Of a stretch of 6,668 nucleotides of DNA, positions 6,594-6,668 are shown in pieces. The position numbers and the translations under genes are program-made. The stretch comes from Ruminococcus sp. UBA5884 (lineage in GTDB: Bacteria; Bacillota; Clostridia; Oscillospirales; Ruminococcaceae). The stretch's first letter is position 1. Every line of letters starts with the position of its first letter. The notes under the pieces are model-generated. The model was not told the origin of the DNA, made no database searches, and saw only the letters and a program-made list of their open reading frames with translations. Location of the stretch: contig DJFA01000035.1 in NCBI GenBank assembly GCA_002431975.1, positions 1 to 6,668 on the forward strand, given 5' to 3'.

Positions 6594-6668
6594 TTATTTT
6601 TTATTTGCATCATATTCCTTCATAACTTGTCTTACCATTTCTCTGCGTTTTTCATCATCATAAACATC
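6594..6668 (-). CDS. C-terminal end of an unidentified protein (partial)
   Basis: An open frame enters from the right edge and ends at TAA (6594-6596), giving 24 residues: DVYDDEKRREMVRQVMKEYD followed by ANKK. It is highly charged and probably helical, consistent with the end of a soluble protein. The start and most of the gene lie outside the window, so no family can be assigned. It is co-oriented with the AraC operon, but that operon has its own promoter about 105 bp downstream of this stop. The alternative frame from an ATG at 6667 closes after 11 codons and is unlikely. Confidence 0.45.
   Translation of the reverse strand, partial: DVYDDEKRREMVRQVMKEYDANKK

Overview
The window looks like a piece of a low-GC Gram-positive genome, most likely an anaerobic gut or rumen member of the Clostridia. 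This is inferred from the A/T-rich intergenic DNA, the AAGGAG-type ribosome binding sites, the strong sigma-A promoters, and the protein families: a BceS-like intramembrane-sensing kinase and an AraC/ABC/ABC iron-type cassette. I cannot name the species. Every gene I can support lies on the minus strand, so transcription runs from high to low coordinates.

Layout in transcription order. (1) 6594-6668 is the last 24 codons of an unidentified gene that enters from the right edge. (2) 6392-6593 is a dense control region. It holds a near-consensus extended -10 promoter, a perfect GTTAGC-N4-GCTAAC palindrome just downstream of the predicted transcription start, and repeated CTGATA-type half-sites in and upstream of the promoter. 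(3) 5417-6385 encodes an AraC-family regulator. It overlaps by 11 bp (4) 3655-5427, a fused membrane/ATPase ABC half-transporter, which is followed 3 bp later by (5) 1897-3651, a second half-transporter. The pair resembles the YbtP/YbtQ and IrtA/IrtB heterodimers, which have an exporter fold but import ferri-siderophores. (6) A strong hairpin terminator at 1848-1883 closes this operon. (7) A second promoter (TTGACT-17-TATAAT) with a perfect palindrome abutting its -35 box drives an OmpR-type response regulator (1078-1740) and a BceS-type histidine kinase (71-1081), which overlap by 4 bp. (8) A terminator at about 40-65 closes the second operon.

Working model (inference). The first operon is a self-regulated uptake module: the AraC protein senses a ligand, probably a metal-loaded siderophore, and activates its own operon, while a metal-dependent repressor may bind the palindrome at the start site. 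No siderophore biosynthesis gene is visible, so the substrate could be made by other organisms. The second operon resembles cell-envelope or antimicrobial-peptide stress systems, but no BceAB-type transporter lies within the window, and the terminators suggest the two operons are expressed independently. All genes appear intact; I saw no frameshift, IS element, CRISPR array, tRNA or rRNA.
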